This document shows positions 31,323-40,313 of a stretch of DNA of 45,767 nucleotides, piece by piece. The notes beneath the pieces are model-generated. The model ran no database searches. It saw only the letters and a program-made list of their open reading frames with translations, and was not told the DNA's origin. This DNA is from an uncultured Lachnospiraceae bacterium (GTDB lineage Bacteria; Bacillota; Clostridia; Lachnospirales; Lachnospiraceae), in the NCBI GenBank assembly GCA_946541955.1, contig CAMNJZ010000008.1, forward strand, positions 1 to 45,767. The letters are read 5' to 3'. The position numbers were made by a program, and so were the translations under genes. The first letter of the stretch is position 1. Each line of letters begins with the position of its first letter.

Positions 31323-32909
31323 ATGCAATGGATTAATTTTGACAAGACGGCAGGCTATGCCAAAATGGCTGAGCTGGCGAAGAATCCCGTGGACGTCAAG
31401 GTCGCAATGGCAGGCGAGAACGGAGCCAGACGTGTAGCGGAATATCAGGTCCCCATGTCCAACGGCCTGGTCTATGACTTTGCTGCAAAGCAGGTCGATG
31501 ATGCCCTTCTGGCAGTCCTGCAGGACTTTGCCGATGAGGCTGAGCTGACAGATAAGTATGCGGCTCTTTACAACGGCGAAGTGATCAATACCGGTGAGAA
31601 GAGACTGGTCCTGCATCAGCTTTGCCGCGGCCAGCTGGGAAATGACGTCATTGTCAACGGCGAGAATAAGAGAGACTTCTATGTAGCCCAGCAGAAGAGA
31701 GCAGGCGAATTCGCAAAGAAGGTCCATGCAGGTGAGATCGTAAACGAAAAGGGTGAGAAATACACCACCGCTGTACAGATCGGTATCGGCGGCTCCGACC
31801 TGGGCCCCCGCGCACTGTATCTGGCCCTTGAGAACTGGGCAAAGGTCAACGGCACACTGAAGATGGAAGCCAAGTTCATCTCCAATGTAGATCCCGATGA
31901 TGCTTCCGCAGTCCTGGCAAATACAGACCTGGCACACGCCCTCTTCATCGTTGTTTCCAAATCCGGTACCACCCTGGAGACCCTGACCAATGAAATGTTC
32001 GTGAAGGATGCCCTGGAGAAGGCAGGCCTGGATCCCTCCAAGCACATGCTGGCGGTTACCTCCGCAACCTCTCCTCTGGCCAACAATCCCGCTTATCTGG
32101 ATTCCTTCTACATGGATGACTATATCGGCGGCAGATATTCCTCCTCTTCCTGCGTAGGCGGCGCGATCCTGTCTCTGGCCTTCGGCCCTGAGATCTTTGA
32201 CCGTATCATGGCCGGCGCAGCAGCAGAAGACCTTCTGGCCAAGAACAAGGACATCAGAAAGAACCCTGCCCTTCTGGACGCTCTGATCGGCGTTTACGAG
32301 CGCAATTTCCTGGGCTATGGCATGACGGCAGTTCTGCCTTACTCCCAGGCCCTGATCCGCTTCCCTGCACATCTGCAGCAGCTGGATATGGAATCCAACG
32401 GCAAGAGCGTTAACCGCTTCGGCGAGCCCGTGGATTATGTGACCGGCCCTGTGATCTTCGGCGAACCCGGCACCAACGGCCAGCACTCCTTCTATCAGCT
32501 CCTGCACCAGGGAACCAACATTGTTCCCATCCAGTTCCTTGGCTTCAAGAAGAACCAGATGGACAACGACGTCGTGATCGAAGGCAGCACCAGCCAGCAG
32601 AAGCTGTCCGCCAACGTAGCGGCACAGATCATGGCCTTTGCCTGCGGCAAGGACGATGAGAACCCCAACAAGTATTTCGCAGGCAGCAGACCTTCCTCCA
32701 TCATCGTAGGCGAAAAGGTCACCCCTGAAAGCCTCGGTGCCATCCTGGCACATTTCGAGAACAAGGTCATGTTCCAGGGCTTTGCATGGAACATCAACTC
32801 CTTTGACCAGGAAGGCGTACAGCTTGGTAAGCTTCTTGCCAAGAAGGTACTTGCCAGAAATACAGACGGTGCGCTGACAGCATACAGCGACCTGCTGGGC
32901 ATCTTCTGA
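31323..32909 (+). CDS. pgi: Glucose-6-phosphate isomerase
   Basis: A 528-residue isomerase that converts glucose 6-phosphate and fructose 6-phosphate in glycolysis. Substrate and catalytic motifs are GIGGSDLGPRAL, SKSGTTLETLTNE, FGEPGTNGQHSFYQLLHQG (catalytic Glu and His) and QEGVQLGKLLAKK near the C-terminus (catalytic Lys). The start was placed at the ATG after AAAGGAGG rather than at in-frame codons further upstream, which overlap the promoter. Codon use is like that of the butyrate operon, a sign of strong expression. Followed by a terminator, then the glycogen branching enzyme. Confidence 0.96.
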   Translation: MQWINFDKTAGYAKMAELAKNPVDVKVAMAGENGARRVAEYQVPMSNGLVYDFAAKQVDDALLAVLQDFADEAELTDKYAALYNGEVINTGEKRLVLHQLCRGQLGNDVIVNGENKRDFYVAQQKRAGEFAKKVHAGEIVNEKGEKYTTAVQIGIGGSDLGPRALYLALENWAKVNGTLKMEAKFISNVDPDDASAVLANTDLAHALFIVVSKSGTTLETLTNEMFVKDALEKAGLDPSKHMLAVTSATSPLANNPAYLDSFYMDDYIGGRYSSSSCVGGAILSLAFGPEIFDRIMAGAAAEDLLAKNKDIRKNPALLDALIGVYERNFLGYGMTAVLPYSQALIRFPAHLQQLDMESNGKSVNRFGEPVDYVTGPVIFGEPGTNGQHSFYQLLHQGTNIVPIQFLGFKKNQMDNDVVIEGSTSQQKLSANVAAQIMAFACGKDDENPNKYFAGSRPSSIIVGEKVTPESLGAILAHFENKVMFQGFAWNINSFDQEGVQLGKLLAKKVLARNTDGALTAYSDLLGIF

Positions 32910-32946
32910 TATTGTTAAGTATGTCTGCCGCTTTGGCAGCTGCAGG

Positions 32947-32977
32947 GGACCGGGGCTTCAGGGCTCCGGTCCTTTTT
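32947..32977 (+). terminator. Terminator of pgi
   Basis: GGACCGG and CCGGTCC form a stem with inner GC pairs and a TTCA loop, followed by TTTTT. A second GC-rich inverted repeat (GGCCGCC-a-GGCGGCC) lies about 10 bases further on. Confidence 0.85.
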
Positions 32978-33057
32978 CGCGGTCAGGCCGCCAGGCGGCC
33001 GCCGTGCCTGCATGACTGACGGACTTGTGTTTTTGTAAGGGCGGAGCAACTAAAACA

Positions 33058-33086
33058 TTCAAATCGAACAATTTTTATGGCATAAT
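33058..33086 (+). promoter_or_regulatory. Promoter of the glycogen branching enzyme gene
   Basis: TTCAAA (33058-33063), 17-bp spacer ending TGG, CATAAT (33081-33086). Leader of about 100 bases. Confidence 0.65.
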
Positions 33087-33194
33087 AAAAGCCGTAACGA
33101 AATAAGTAAATGAAATCAGCAGTCTGGTAAGAAATGTTTTTTTGCCTGGGAAATATGTTATTTCCGCGGCGGCCGGGCGGAATGAGAGGTATAT

Positions 33195-35045
33195 ATGACA
33201 GCTAGTTTGACAGGCTCCTTTGATGCACAGCGCTTTTATGACGGAAATGAATTTTTTGCCTATCAGTATTTCGGAGCGCATCCGGCCGGGCAGGGCGTGA
33301 CCTTTAGGACCTTTGCCCTGAATGCCGATAGGGTGACGCTGATCGGCGAATTCTCGGACTGGAAGGAGCTGGACATGAGCGACTGTGTCCGGACCGGCTT
33401 CTGGGAGCTGACCGTGCCCCAGGCCAGGGAAGGTCAGATGTACAAATATGTCATCTATTCCAAGCTGGGCAGGATCGAGCACTGTGACCCCTATGGCTTT
33501 GGCATGGAGCTGCGGCCCGGCTGGGCTTCCATTATCAGGGATCTGAGCGCCTATCAGTTTTCGGATGAAGAGTGGATGCAGAAGAGGACTCTGAATTTTG
33601 ACAGACCTCTTAATATTTATGAGCTGCATCTGGGCTCCTGGAAGCGGAACCCGGAGAATCCCAACGGCTGGTACAATTATGCCCAGATCGCCGACGATCT
33701 GATCGAATATGTCAAAAAATACCATTTCACCCATGTGGAGATCATGCCCTTGTCCGAGCATCCCTTCGACGGCTCCTGGGGCTATCAGAACACGGGCTTT
33801 TTTGCCCCTACCGCCCGCTATGGAACGGCCCTCCAGCTCAAGGAGCTGGTGGACAGGCTCCACAGAGCCGGCATCGGCGCCATCATCGACTTTGTGCCGG
33901 CCCACTTTGCCACCGACTACTATGCTCTGAAGGAGTACGACGGGACCCATCTCTATGAATATCCTGCCAGCGACGTCACGGCCAGTGAATGGGGCTCCTA
34001 TAACTTCATCTTTGCCCGCAGGGAAGTGGCGGCCTTCATGCAGTCGGCGGCCAACTACTGGCTGGCGGAATACCATTTTGACGGCCTGCGCATGGACGCT
34101 GTCAGCAGACTGATCTACTGGATGGGAGATGAGAACCGGGGAGAGAATCCCACCTCCATTGACTTCATCAAGAACATGAACGAGGGGCTGCACAGGCTCC
34201 ATCCCACGGCCATGCTGATCGCAGAGGATTCCACTTCCTATCCCGGCTGTACCAAACCTGTCTGGGCAGGCGGCCTGGGCTTTGACTACAAGTGGGATCT
34301 GGGATGGATGAATGATACCCTGGATTATTTTATGAAGCAGTCCCCGGAAAGGGAATCGGTGCCCCAGAAGCTGACCTTTTCCATGTATTATTTCTATAAT
34401 GAAAAGTACCTGCTTCCCTTCTCCCATGATGAGGTGGTCCATGGCAAAAAGACCATCATTGACAAGATCTTCGGAGATTATGAAATGAAATTCCCCCAGG
34501 CCAGGGCACTGTACATGTATATGTTCGTGCATCCCGGCAAGAAGCTGAATTTCATGGGCAACGAGATCGCCATGTTCCGGGAGTGGGACGAGAACAAGGA
34601 GCCGGATTATTTTCTCCTGAAGTATCCCAACCATGATTCCTTCTCGGAATATATGAAGGTCCTGGGCCGTCTTTATACTGAGAACCCTGCCTTCTATGAG
34701 ATGGACTATGAGGATGAGGGCTTCCGCTGGGTCGCCATGAACGACCAGGGCCATAATGTCTACGGCATCCAGCGCTATGCCAGGGACCGGAACAAGAGCA
34801 TCGCTGCGCTCTTCAATTTCTCGGACAGGGACCGGACCTTCTACTATACGCCCTCCAGAAGGGGAACAATGAAGCTGATCCTGAACAGCGACTGGGAACG
34901 TTTCGGCGGCAGAACAAAGGAAGAAGAGAGCCGGGAGGAGGAAGTATCCTCCGGATTTGTCATTCCTGTCCAGCTGCCTGCTTTCAGCGGAAGGATCTAT
35001 GCCATCGACAACACCCCTGCCTCCCTGAAAAAAGCAGACAAATAA
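33195..35045 (+). CDS. glgB: 1,4-alpha-glucan branching enzyme
   Basis: A 616-residue GH13 enzyme that makes alpha-1,6 branches in glycogen. It has an N-terminal CBM48 domain (about 35-110, with GEFSDWKELD), a GH13 barrel and a C-terminal beta domain. Catalytic residues are D301 (DGLRMDAV), E344 (IAEDST) and D412 (SHDEV); WGYQNTGFFAPTARYG is the family signature. It is compact, lacking the long N1 extension of proteobacterial enzymes. No other glg gene is in the window. A GAGAGG site precedes ATG. Confidence 0.95.
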   Translation: MTASLTGSFDAQRFYDGNEFFAYQYFGAHPAGQGVTFRTFALNADRVTLIGEFSDWKELDMSDCVRTGFWELTVPQAREGQMYKYVIYSKLGRIEHCDPYGFGMELRPGWASIIRDLSAYQFSDEEWMQKRTLNFDRPLNIYELHLGSWKRNPENPNGWYNYAQIADDLIEYVKKYHFTHVEIMPLSEHPFDGSWGYQNTGFFAPTARYGTALQLKELVDRLHRAGIGAIIDFVPAHFATDYYALKEYDGTHLYEYPASDVTASEWGSYNFIFARREVAAFMQSAANYWLAEYHFDGLRMDAVSRLIYWMGDENRGENPTSIDFIKNMNEGLHRLHPTAMLIAEDSTSYPGCTKPVWAGGLGFDYKWDLGWMNDTLDYFMKQSPERESVPQKLTFSMYYFYNEKYLLPFSHDEVVHGKKTIIDKIFGDYEMKFPQARALYMYMFVHPGKKLNFMGNEIAMFREWDENKEPDYFLLKYPNHDSFSEYMKVLGRLYTENPAFYEMDYEDEGFRWVAMNDQGHNVYGIQRYARDRNKSIAALFNFSDRDRTFYYTPSRRGTMKLILNSDWERFGGRTKEEESREEEVSSGFVIPVQLPAFSGRIYAIDNTPASLKKADK

Positions 35046-35103
35046 AAAATTCACACAATCTGCTGTTCTCTTTTGCCCGGATTGATGATAGTCTTAAATT
35101 TAC

Positions 35104-35152
35104 TCGGGAAAACTTGCTATAGTCGGGTAAACTGAGTATAATATTCGGGTAA
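35104..35152 (+). repeat. Three TCGGG(T)AA direct repeats around the Dlt-like operon promoter
   Basis: TCGGGAA at 35104-35110, TCGGGTAA at 35123-35130 and TCGGGTAA at 35145-35152 stand in the same orientation, 19 and 22 bases apart. One copy lies before the -35, one in the spacer and one after the -10. They look like sites for a regulator of the operon. Confidence 0.65.
35114..35142 (+). promoter_or_regulatory. Promoter of the SGNH / ligase / carrier / MBOAT operon
   Basis: TTGCTA (35114-35119), 17-bp spacer, TATAAT (35137-35142). It is overlapped by three direct repeats. The leader is about 55 bases. Confidence 0.85.
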
Positions 35153-35204
35153 TAATTTTAATAAAGATGTAAAAAATCAAAAACAGAGGTAGTATTTTCT
35201 CTAT

Positions 35205-36932
35205 ATGAAGCTAATAAAGGATCTTATCAAAGCAGTTCTGTTCCTGGCCATCGGGATTTTTCTGTTTCTGGGCCTTCAGGAATTCATCACGCCCCGCTGG
35301 AATTATCCAAATACAACGGAAAACATCTATACGCAGATTACAGCCTTCGAAAATATGGATGAGGATATAGAGCAGGTTATTTTCCTGGGGACAAGCCATA
35401 TGATGCGGGGCGTATCCCCTCTGGACATCTATAAAGAAGAGCATATCGTGACCTATAACCTTGGCACATCCATCCAGACGCTGGAAGGGTCTTATTTTCT
35501 TGCCAAGGAAGCCTTTCGGAAACAGAATCCCAAAGTCGTTGTGCTGGATGCAAGCTCCCTTTTCTTCAGCGGGGTCACCAGCAGAGATTTTGACGTTTCC
35601 ATGCGGTATATCCTGGATTCACTCCCTCTGAATGAGACCAAGATGGAGATGGCCAAGGCCTATTCTGAGATGACGGACCTGGGAAATGACACCGGTGCGA
35701 TCATGCGCAGTGAAGATGCGGCGGAACGCTATTTCAGCTGCCTCTTCCCGCTTCTTCAGTATCATTCCAGGTGGAATGAAATCGGCGAGTCTGATTTCCG
35801 GGACTATTTTGCATACAAAGACGACTATACGGCTGGCTATCACCTGGGCTCTGTTCTGGTGCCCGGCGGAACCGACCTGATGGGAGCCAACGCTCTGGCG
35901 GCGGAGCTGATGGTCGTCAACGATGTCCGCGATTCCTTCACCTATGAAAACGGAATCAGAACGGCCTATCAGACAGACCAGGATATCTATTCTACGGAAA
36001 TCGTGCAGAATAACATTGATTATCTTGTAAAGCTCAAGGACCTCTGCGACCAGAACGGCGCGACCCTCCTTCTGACCAAGATTCCCAGCATTATTTCTCC
36101 GATCGCTTATTCCTCTGCATGGACCAAGTTCCGCTACAATGCGGTAAAGGAGCTTGCCCAGGCCCAGGGTATCGATTTCCTGGATCTCCAGTATGACGCA
36201 GACCTGGGAATTGATGTTTCCAAGGACTTCTATGACGGCGGCATGCATATGAACGCCACCGGAACCCAGAAGGTTTCCAGATTCCTGGGAAAATATCTGA
36301 AGGAGACTTACGGCCTCAGCGAGACCGTCAACCTGACCTATGAAGGCTATGTTCCTTTATACGATCAAATGATGGAGCTGGTCGATCTGCAGATTGAAAC
36401 GAATCCCATCGAATATCTGAACATGCTGGCAGAAAACAGCAGCCGCTATACCCTTCTGATGGCTGTCAAATATGACCTGCGGACCGGCCTTTCACCGGAG
36501 GAGGCCCTGGCCTTGTCCAATCTGGGCCTGCAGACAGACTGGGATAATGAGATCAAAATCAGAAGATCCTACATTGCAGTCATTGACGGAGGCAACGTGG
36601 TCCATGAAGCGGTTTCCAACCGTGGGCTGACCTACGACTATACCCTGGACAACGGGTCCAAGGTCACGCTGACCAGCGCAGGCTATTATGCGGGCTCCAC
36701 CACTTCACTGCTTGTGGATGGCGTCAGTATGTCCAAAAACTCCAACGGCCTCAACATAGCCGTTTATGACAAGGAACTGGGCATGTTCGTAGACAACGTG
36801 TCCATCAACTTCTGCGATGTATATGATGAGCTGACCGGCTGGGGCACACATGCTGTTTCCCACAGTACGAGCCGCGTGAGCACTGCTCTCAGAGATGCTG
36901 AGTTCCATGAAGTACTTGATCACGAAAATTAA
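35205..36932 (+). CDS. Membrane-anchored SGNH-type protein with extra C-terminal domain (DltD-like role)
   Basis: A 575-residue protein with an N-terminal membrane anchor (about 5-25) and an outer SGNH hydrolase-like domain (about 55-380): nucleophile candidate S64 in GTSHMMRG, a YNLGTS block, and D344/H348 in FYDGGMHMNATG (spacing of four, not the usual three). A C-terminal region (about 455-545) looks like a separate beta domain; its SNGLNIAVYDKELG...SINF stretch recalls ILEI/PANDER-like domains, which is only a suggestion. It is first in an operon with an AMP ligase, a carrier protein and an MBOAT, the position of DltD in function, so it may move an acyl group from the MBOAT product to a cell-surface polymer. 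Not homologous enough to call dltD. Confidence 0.82.
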   Translation: MKLIKDLIKAVLFLAIGIFLFLGLQEFITPRWNYPNTTENIYTQITAFENMDEDIEQVIFLGTSHMMRGVSPLDIYKEEHIVTYNLGTSIQTLEGSYFLAKEAFRKQNPKVVVLDASSLFFSGVTSRDFDVSMRYILDSLPLNETKMEMAKAYSEMTDLGNDTGAIMRSEDAAERYFSCLFPLLQYHSRWNEIGESDFRDYFAYKDDYTAGYHLGSVLVPGGTDLMGANALAAELMVVNDVRDSFTYENGIRTAYQTDQDIYSTEIVQNNIDYLVKLKDLCDQNGATLLLTKIPSIISPIAYSSAWTKFRYNAVKELAQAQGIDFLDLQYDADLGIDVSKDFYDGGMHMNATGTQKVSRFLGKYLKETYGLSETVNLTYEGYVPLYDQMMELVDLQIETNPIEYLNMLAENSSRYTLLMAVKYDLRTGLSPEEALALSNLGLQTDWDNEIKIRRSYIAVIDGGNVVHEAVSNRGLTYDYTLDNGSKVTLTSAGYYAGSTTSLLVDGVSMSKNSNGLNIAVYDKELGMFVDNVSINFCDVYDELTGWGTHAVSHSTSRVSTALRDAEFHEVLDHEN

Positions 36933-36943
36933 CGGAGGCTTTT

Positions 36944-38356
36944 ATGCAATATTTCTTTGACGATTTTTCCAGATTCGGCCAGAGCACGGCCCTGATCGAC
37001 GACCAGGGGCAGGAAGTGACCTATGCGCAGCTGGATGCCTGGGTAAATCAGTTTAAAACCAAAGTAGAAGCAAGGCAGATGGCGATCTGCCTGTGCCAGA
37101 ATACAGTCGGATCCCCCATGGGTTATATGGGCTTCCTCAGGAGCCGCGTCGTGCCGCTTTTGCTGGACAGAAAGATTGAAGAGGAGCTGCTTGACAATCT
37201 GCTTTCAGTCTACAAGCCCGCCTATCTCTACTATCCGGCCGATATGGCAGGAAGATTTGAAGATTTTGAAACGGTATCCGAGGAGTACGGCTACATCCTT
37301 GGCCGGGCCAAAAATCTTGTTCCCATTACCCTTGATCCGGAGCTGGGCCTCCTTCTGACGACATCGGGCTCCACCGGCAGCCCCAAGCTGGTCCGGCAGA
37401 GCTATAAGAATATTCAGTCCAATACGGAGTCGATCATTCAGTATCTGGAAATCGACCAGAGCGAGAGAGCCATCACGACCCTGCCCATGAATTACACCTA
37501 TGGCCTTTCCATCGTACAGACCCATCTGGCAGCAGGCGCAGTGCTTCTGATGACCTCCCAGTCTATGGGCATGAAGCCCTTCTGGGACTTCTTTAAGAAC
37601 CAGCAGGCCACCTCCTTCGGCGGCGTTCCCTTTACCTATGAGCTGCTCAAGAGGGTCCGTTTCTTCCGTATGAAGCTGCCGAGTCTTCGTTACATGACCC
37701 AGGCAGGCGGCAAGCTCTCTCCGGAGCTGCATAAGGAATTTGCCGAGTGGGCCGAGGCCCAGGGCAAGAAGTTCATTGTTATGTACGGCCAGACAGAGGC
37801 GACCGCCCGTATGGGATATCTGCCCGCCCGCTACAGCATCGAGAAATACGGCAGCATGGGCTTTGCCATTCCCGGCGGACGCTTTGAGGTCATCGACGCC
37901 AACGGAGAGCTCATCACAGAGCCTGAAAAGGCCGGCGAGCTGGTCTATTATGGTGACAACGTGACGATGGGCTATGCCCAGCAGAGAGAAGACCTGGCCC
38001 TGGGAGATGAAAGAGGCGGATGCCTTCATACCGGCGACGTGGCCAAGTTCGACAAGGACGGCTTCTATTATATTGTCGGCCGTCTGAAGAGATTCCTGAA
38101 GATCTTCGGCAACCGCGTCAACCTGGACGAGGCTGACAGACTGGTCAAGACACGTTTTGAAAATGTGGATTGTGCTTCTACCGGTAAAGATGATAAGATG
38201 ATTACATATATCACGGAAGAGGGTATGATCGACGAAGTCAGGAGATTTCTGGCCGCCACGACGCATCTGAGCGAAACGGCTTTTGAAGTCCGCTATATTC
38301 CCGAAATCCCCAAGAGTGAAGCCGGCAAGGTCCTGTACAAGGACCTCCCGATTTAA
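36944..38356 (+). CDS. AMP-dependent ligase loading a carrier protein (DltA-like)
   Basis: A 470-residue adenylating enzyme of the ANL superfamily. The core motifs are all present: TTSGSTGSPKLV (phosphate loop), YGQTEATARMG, HTGDVAKFDKDG, KRFLKIFGNRVN and the C-terminal catalytic Lys in SEAGKVLYKDL. It should activate a carboxylic acid with ATP and load it onto the small carrier encoded next. Its substrate cannot be read from the sequence: it could be D-alanine as for DltA, or a short acyl acid. GGAGG precedes the ATG, 11 bases after the SGNH gene. Confidence 0.88.
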   Translation: MQYFFDDFSRFGQSTALIDDQGQEVTYAQLDAWVNQFKTKVEARQMAICLCQNTVGSPMGYMGFLRSRVVPLLLDRKIEEELLDNLLSVYKPAYLYYPADMAGRFEDFETVSEEYGYILGRAKNLVPITLDPELGLLLTTSGSTGSPKLVRQSYKNIQSNTESIIQYLEIDQSERAITTLPMNYTYGLSIVQTHLAAGAVLLMTSQSMGMKPFWDFFKNQQATSFGGVPFTYELLKRVRFFRMKLPSLRYMTQAGGKLSPELHKEFAEWAEAQGKKFIVMYGQTEATARMGYLPARYSIEKYGSMGFAIPGGRFEVIDANGELITEPEKAGELVYYGDNVTMGYAQQREDLALGDERGGCLHTGDVAKFDKDGFYYIVGRLKRFLKIFGNRVNLDEADRLVKTRFENVDCASTGKDDKMITYITEEGMIDEVRRFLAATTHLSETAFEVRYIPEIPKSEAGKVLYKDLPI

Positions 38357-38380
38357 AGTGAATATGGAAAGGAGCATCTA

Positions 38381-38608
38381 ATGGACAAAATAATTGCAAT
38401 TTTAAGTGGTTTAAAGTCTGGCGTTGACTTTGCAACGGCAGAAGGCATCGTTACAAACAAGATCATCGATTCCATCGACATTGCCACCATGATTTCTTCC
38501 ATCGAAGAGGAATTCGATATTGAGATCGGCATGGAGTACATGGAAAACAAGAACTTCGACACAGTCGCGGCGATCTGGAAGATGGTCCAGGAAATCGAAG
38601 AAGAGTAA
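38381..38608 (+). CDS. Acyl/D-alanyl carrier protein (DltC-like)
   Basis: A 75-residue carrier protein. The phosphopantetheine attachment serine is S31 in the IDSIDIATMISSIEEEFDIEI stretch, where the usual DSL is DSI. The rest is the acidic four-helix pattern of carrier proteins. It lies between the ligase and the MBOAT gene, with AAAGGAG 6 bases before its ATG. It is expected to be the partner of those two rather than the fatty-acid ACP. Confidence 0.9.
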   Translation: MDKIIAILSGLKSGVDFATAEGIVTNKIIDSIDIATMISSIEEEFDIEIGMEYMENKNFDTVAAIWKMVQEIEEE

Positions 38609-38620
38609 ACTGATGGACGG

Positions 38621-38649
38621 AGAAGGCAGTCGGTTGCCGGCTGCCTTCT
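38621..38649 (+). other. Stem-loop between the carrier and MBOAT genes
   Basis: AGAAGGCAG and CTGCCTTCT pair, with an inner CGG/CCG around TTG. It is followed only by ATTTATG, so full termination is unlikely. It may lower transcription of the membrane genes relative to the soluble carrier, or be a processing site. Confidence 0.6.
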
Positions 38650-38664
38650 ATTTATGAGGTTTTT

Positions 38665-40245
38665 ATGACAATTACGTCGTTTGCCTTTCTGGCATTCTTA
38701 TTTGTAATCCTTGTTCTTTATTATATATGTCCGGTGAAGGGAAGATGGCTTGTGCTGCTTGCGGCAAGCCTTTATTTCTATGTCATTTCGGGCGCTGTAT
38801 ATTTTATTCCCTTCATTGCCGGGACCTCCTTTATCGTCTGGATCTGCTCGGTCCGGATCGGCTATCTCTATGCCAGAAGCAAGGAGATGACCTCCATCCA
38901 GGGCCTGGACAAGAAGCAGAAGAAGGCGATCAAGGCCAGGTATCAGAGAAGAGCCTCCATCTGGCTCTTTCTGGCGATTTTTCTGTGCATAGGCTACTTA
39001 TGCGTCGTCAAGTTTACAAAATATGTAACTGCCTATCTGAATACAGGGGCCGGTTTTGAGAAATACAGTGCAGCCTGGGTCATTGTGCCGCTGGGCATTT
39101 CTTACTATACCTTTTCGACCGTAGGATACATTCTGGATGTTTACTGGAGAAGATATGAGTATGAGAAGAACTATGTAAGATTCTTCCTGTATGCCATCTA
39201 CTTCCCCCATATCATGCAGGGGCCTATTTCCCGTTATTCCCTCCTGGGACAGGAGCTGAAGAAGGAAGTCAGATTTGATTCCCGGCAGATCGTTTTCGGC
39301 GCCGAGCTGATGCTGTACGGTCTCTTCAAGAAGATGGTCATTGCGGACAGGCTCAACCTCTTCCTGCATACCATTTATGACGGCAACATGGAACATCCGG
39401 GATCTCTTTTCCTTCTGGCCATGATCTGCGATTCCTTTATGATCTATATGGACTTCTCCGGCTATACGGACATTGTCAGGGGCGCGTCCCAGATGTTCGG
39501 CATAGAGCTGGAGCAGAACTTCAATCATCCCTTCTTCTCCAAAACTGTTTCCGAATTCTGGAGACGCTGGCATATGACCCTGGGCGGATGGTTCAGAGAT
39601 TATGTCTACTATCCCATTACCATTGCCGGCTGGATGAAGGGACTCAACAAGTTCAATAAGAAATACCTGCCCCAGCGGATCGCCCGCTTTATTACGGTGG
39701 TGATTCCTGTCATGATCACCTGGGTCTGCACAGGTTTGTGGCACGGCACAGGAGAAACCTATCTGGCCTGGGGTATTTACTACGGTGTTCTGATTACCCT
39801 GAGCACGGCTTTTGCGCCGGAGCTGGAGGGCCTGAAGAAATTCCTGGGCATCAGGGACGATGCGGAGTCCTGGAAATGGTTCCAGACCATTCGCACCTTC
39901 CTGATCTTTACGGGCGGCAGAGTCCTGACCAGTCCCGGCAGTCTTGAGAACACAAAGCTTCTGTTCCACCAGATCGCCACGGACTTCCAGCCCTGGATCT
40001 TCTTTGACCAGAGTCTCTTTACCTATGGACTGACAGCCTCCCAGTGGCTGGTCATCCTTTTCAGTCTTCTTCTGGTCTGGAGGATCAGTCTGCTCCAGGA
40101 ACAGGGATCTGTCAGAGAGCTTCTTTCCAGACAGAATATCGTATTCCGGTGGACCATCATTTACCTTGCCATCTTTTCCATTTTGATCTTCGGTATCTAT
40201 GGACCCGGATTTGATGCTTCATCCTTTGTATATATGCAGTTCTGA
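38665..40245 (+). CDS. MBOAT-family O-acyltransferase (DltB-like)
   Basis: A 526-residue membrane-bound O-acyltransferase with about ten to twelve membrane segments. Family motifs: GPISRYSLL, FWRRWHMTLGGWFRDYVYYPI and the catalytic His region CTGLWHGTGETYLAWG. In the Dlt system the protein takes the acyl group from the loaded carrier through the membrane; in alginate and exopolysaccharide systems it uses acetyl groups. Gene order with a ligase and a carrier favours the Dlt type. The start has only a weak GAGG site. The next gene, a hydrolase, follows after 68 bases. Confidence 0.92.
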   Translation: MTITSFAFLAFLFVILVLYYICPVKGRWLVLLAASLYFYVISGAVYFIPFIAGTSFIVWICSVRIGYLYARSKEMTSIQGLDKKQKKAIKARYQRRASIWLFLAIFLCIGYLCVVKFTKYVTAYLNTGAGFEKYSAAWVIVPLGISYYTFSTVGYILDVYWRRYEYEKNYVRFFLYAIYFPHIMQGPISRYSLLGQELKKEVRFDSRQIVFGAELMLYGLFKKMVIADRLNLFLHTIYDGNMEHPGSLFLLAMICDSFMIYMDFSGYTDIVRGASQMFGIELEQNFNHPFFSKTVSEFWRRWHMTLGGWFRDYVYYPITIAGWMKGLNKFNKKYLPQRIARFITVVIPVMITWVCTGLWHGTGETYLAWGIYYGVLITLSTAFAPELEGLKKFLGIRDDAESWKWFQTIRTFLIFTGGRVLTSPGSLENTKLLFHQIATDFQPWIFFDQSLFTYGLTASQWLVILFSLLLVWRISLLQEQGSVRELLSRQNIVFRWTIIYLAIFSILIFGIYGPGFDASSFVYMQF

Positions 40246-40313
40246 TTTTGCTTCCGGGAATGCCGGCCTGCTTGGACAATCGGCGTGACAGGGAAGAGAG
40301 AAAAGGAAACGGT

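Noticed and set aside
33075-35054. Long minus-strand frame opposite the branching enzyme gene
   Set aside because: Antisense to glgB, whose catalytic residues are all present; the frame's composition shows no known domain.
35205-40245. Naming the operon dltDACB outright
   Set aside because: The SGNH protein has a different domain make-up and the ligase substrate is unknown, so the dlt symbols would claim D-alanine transfer that is not shown.
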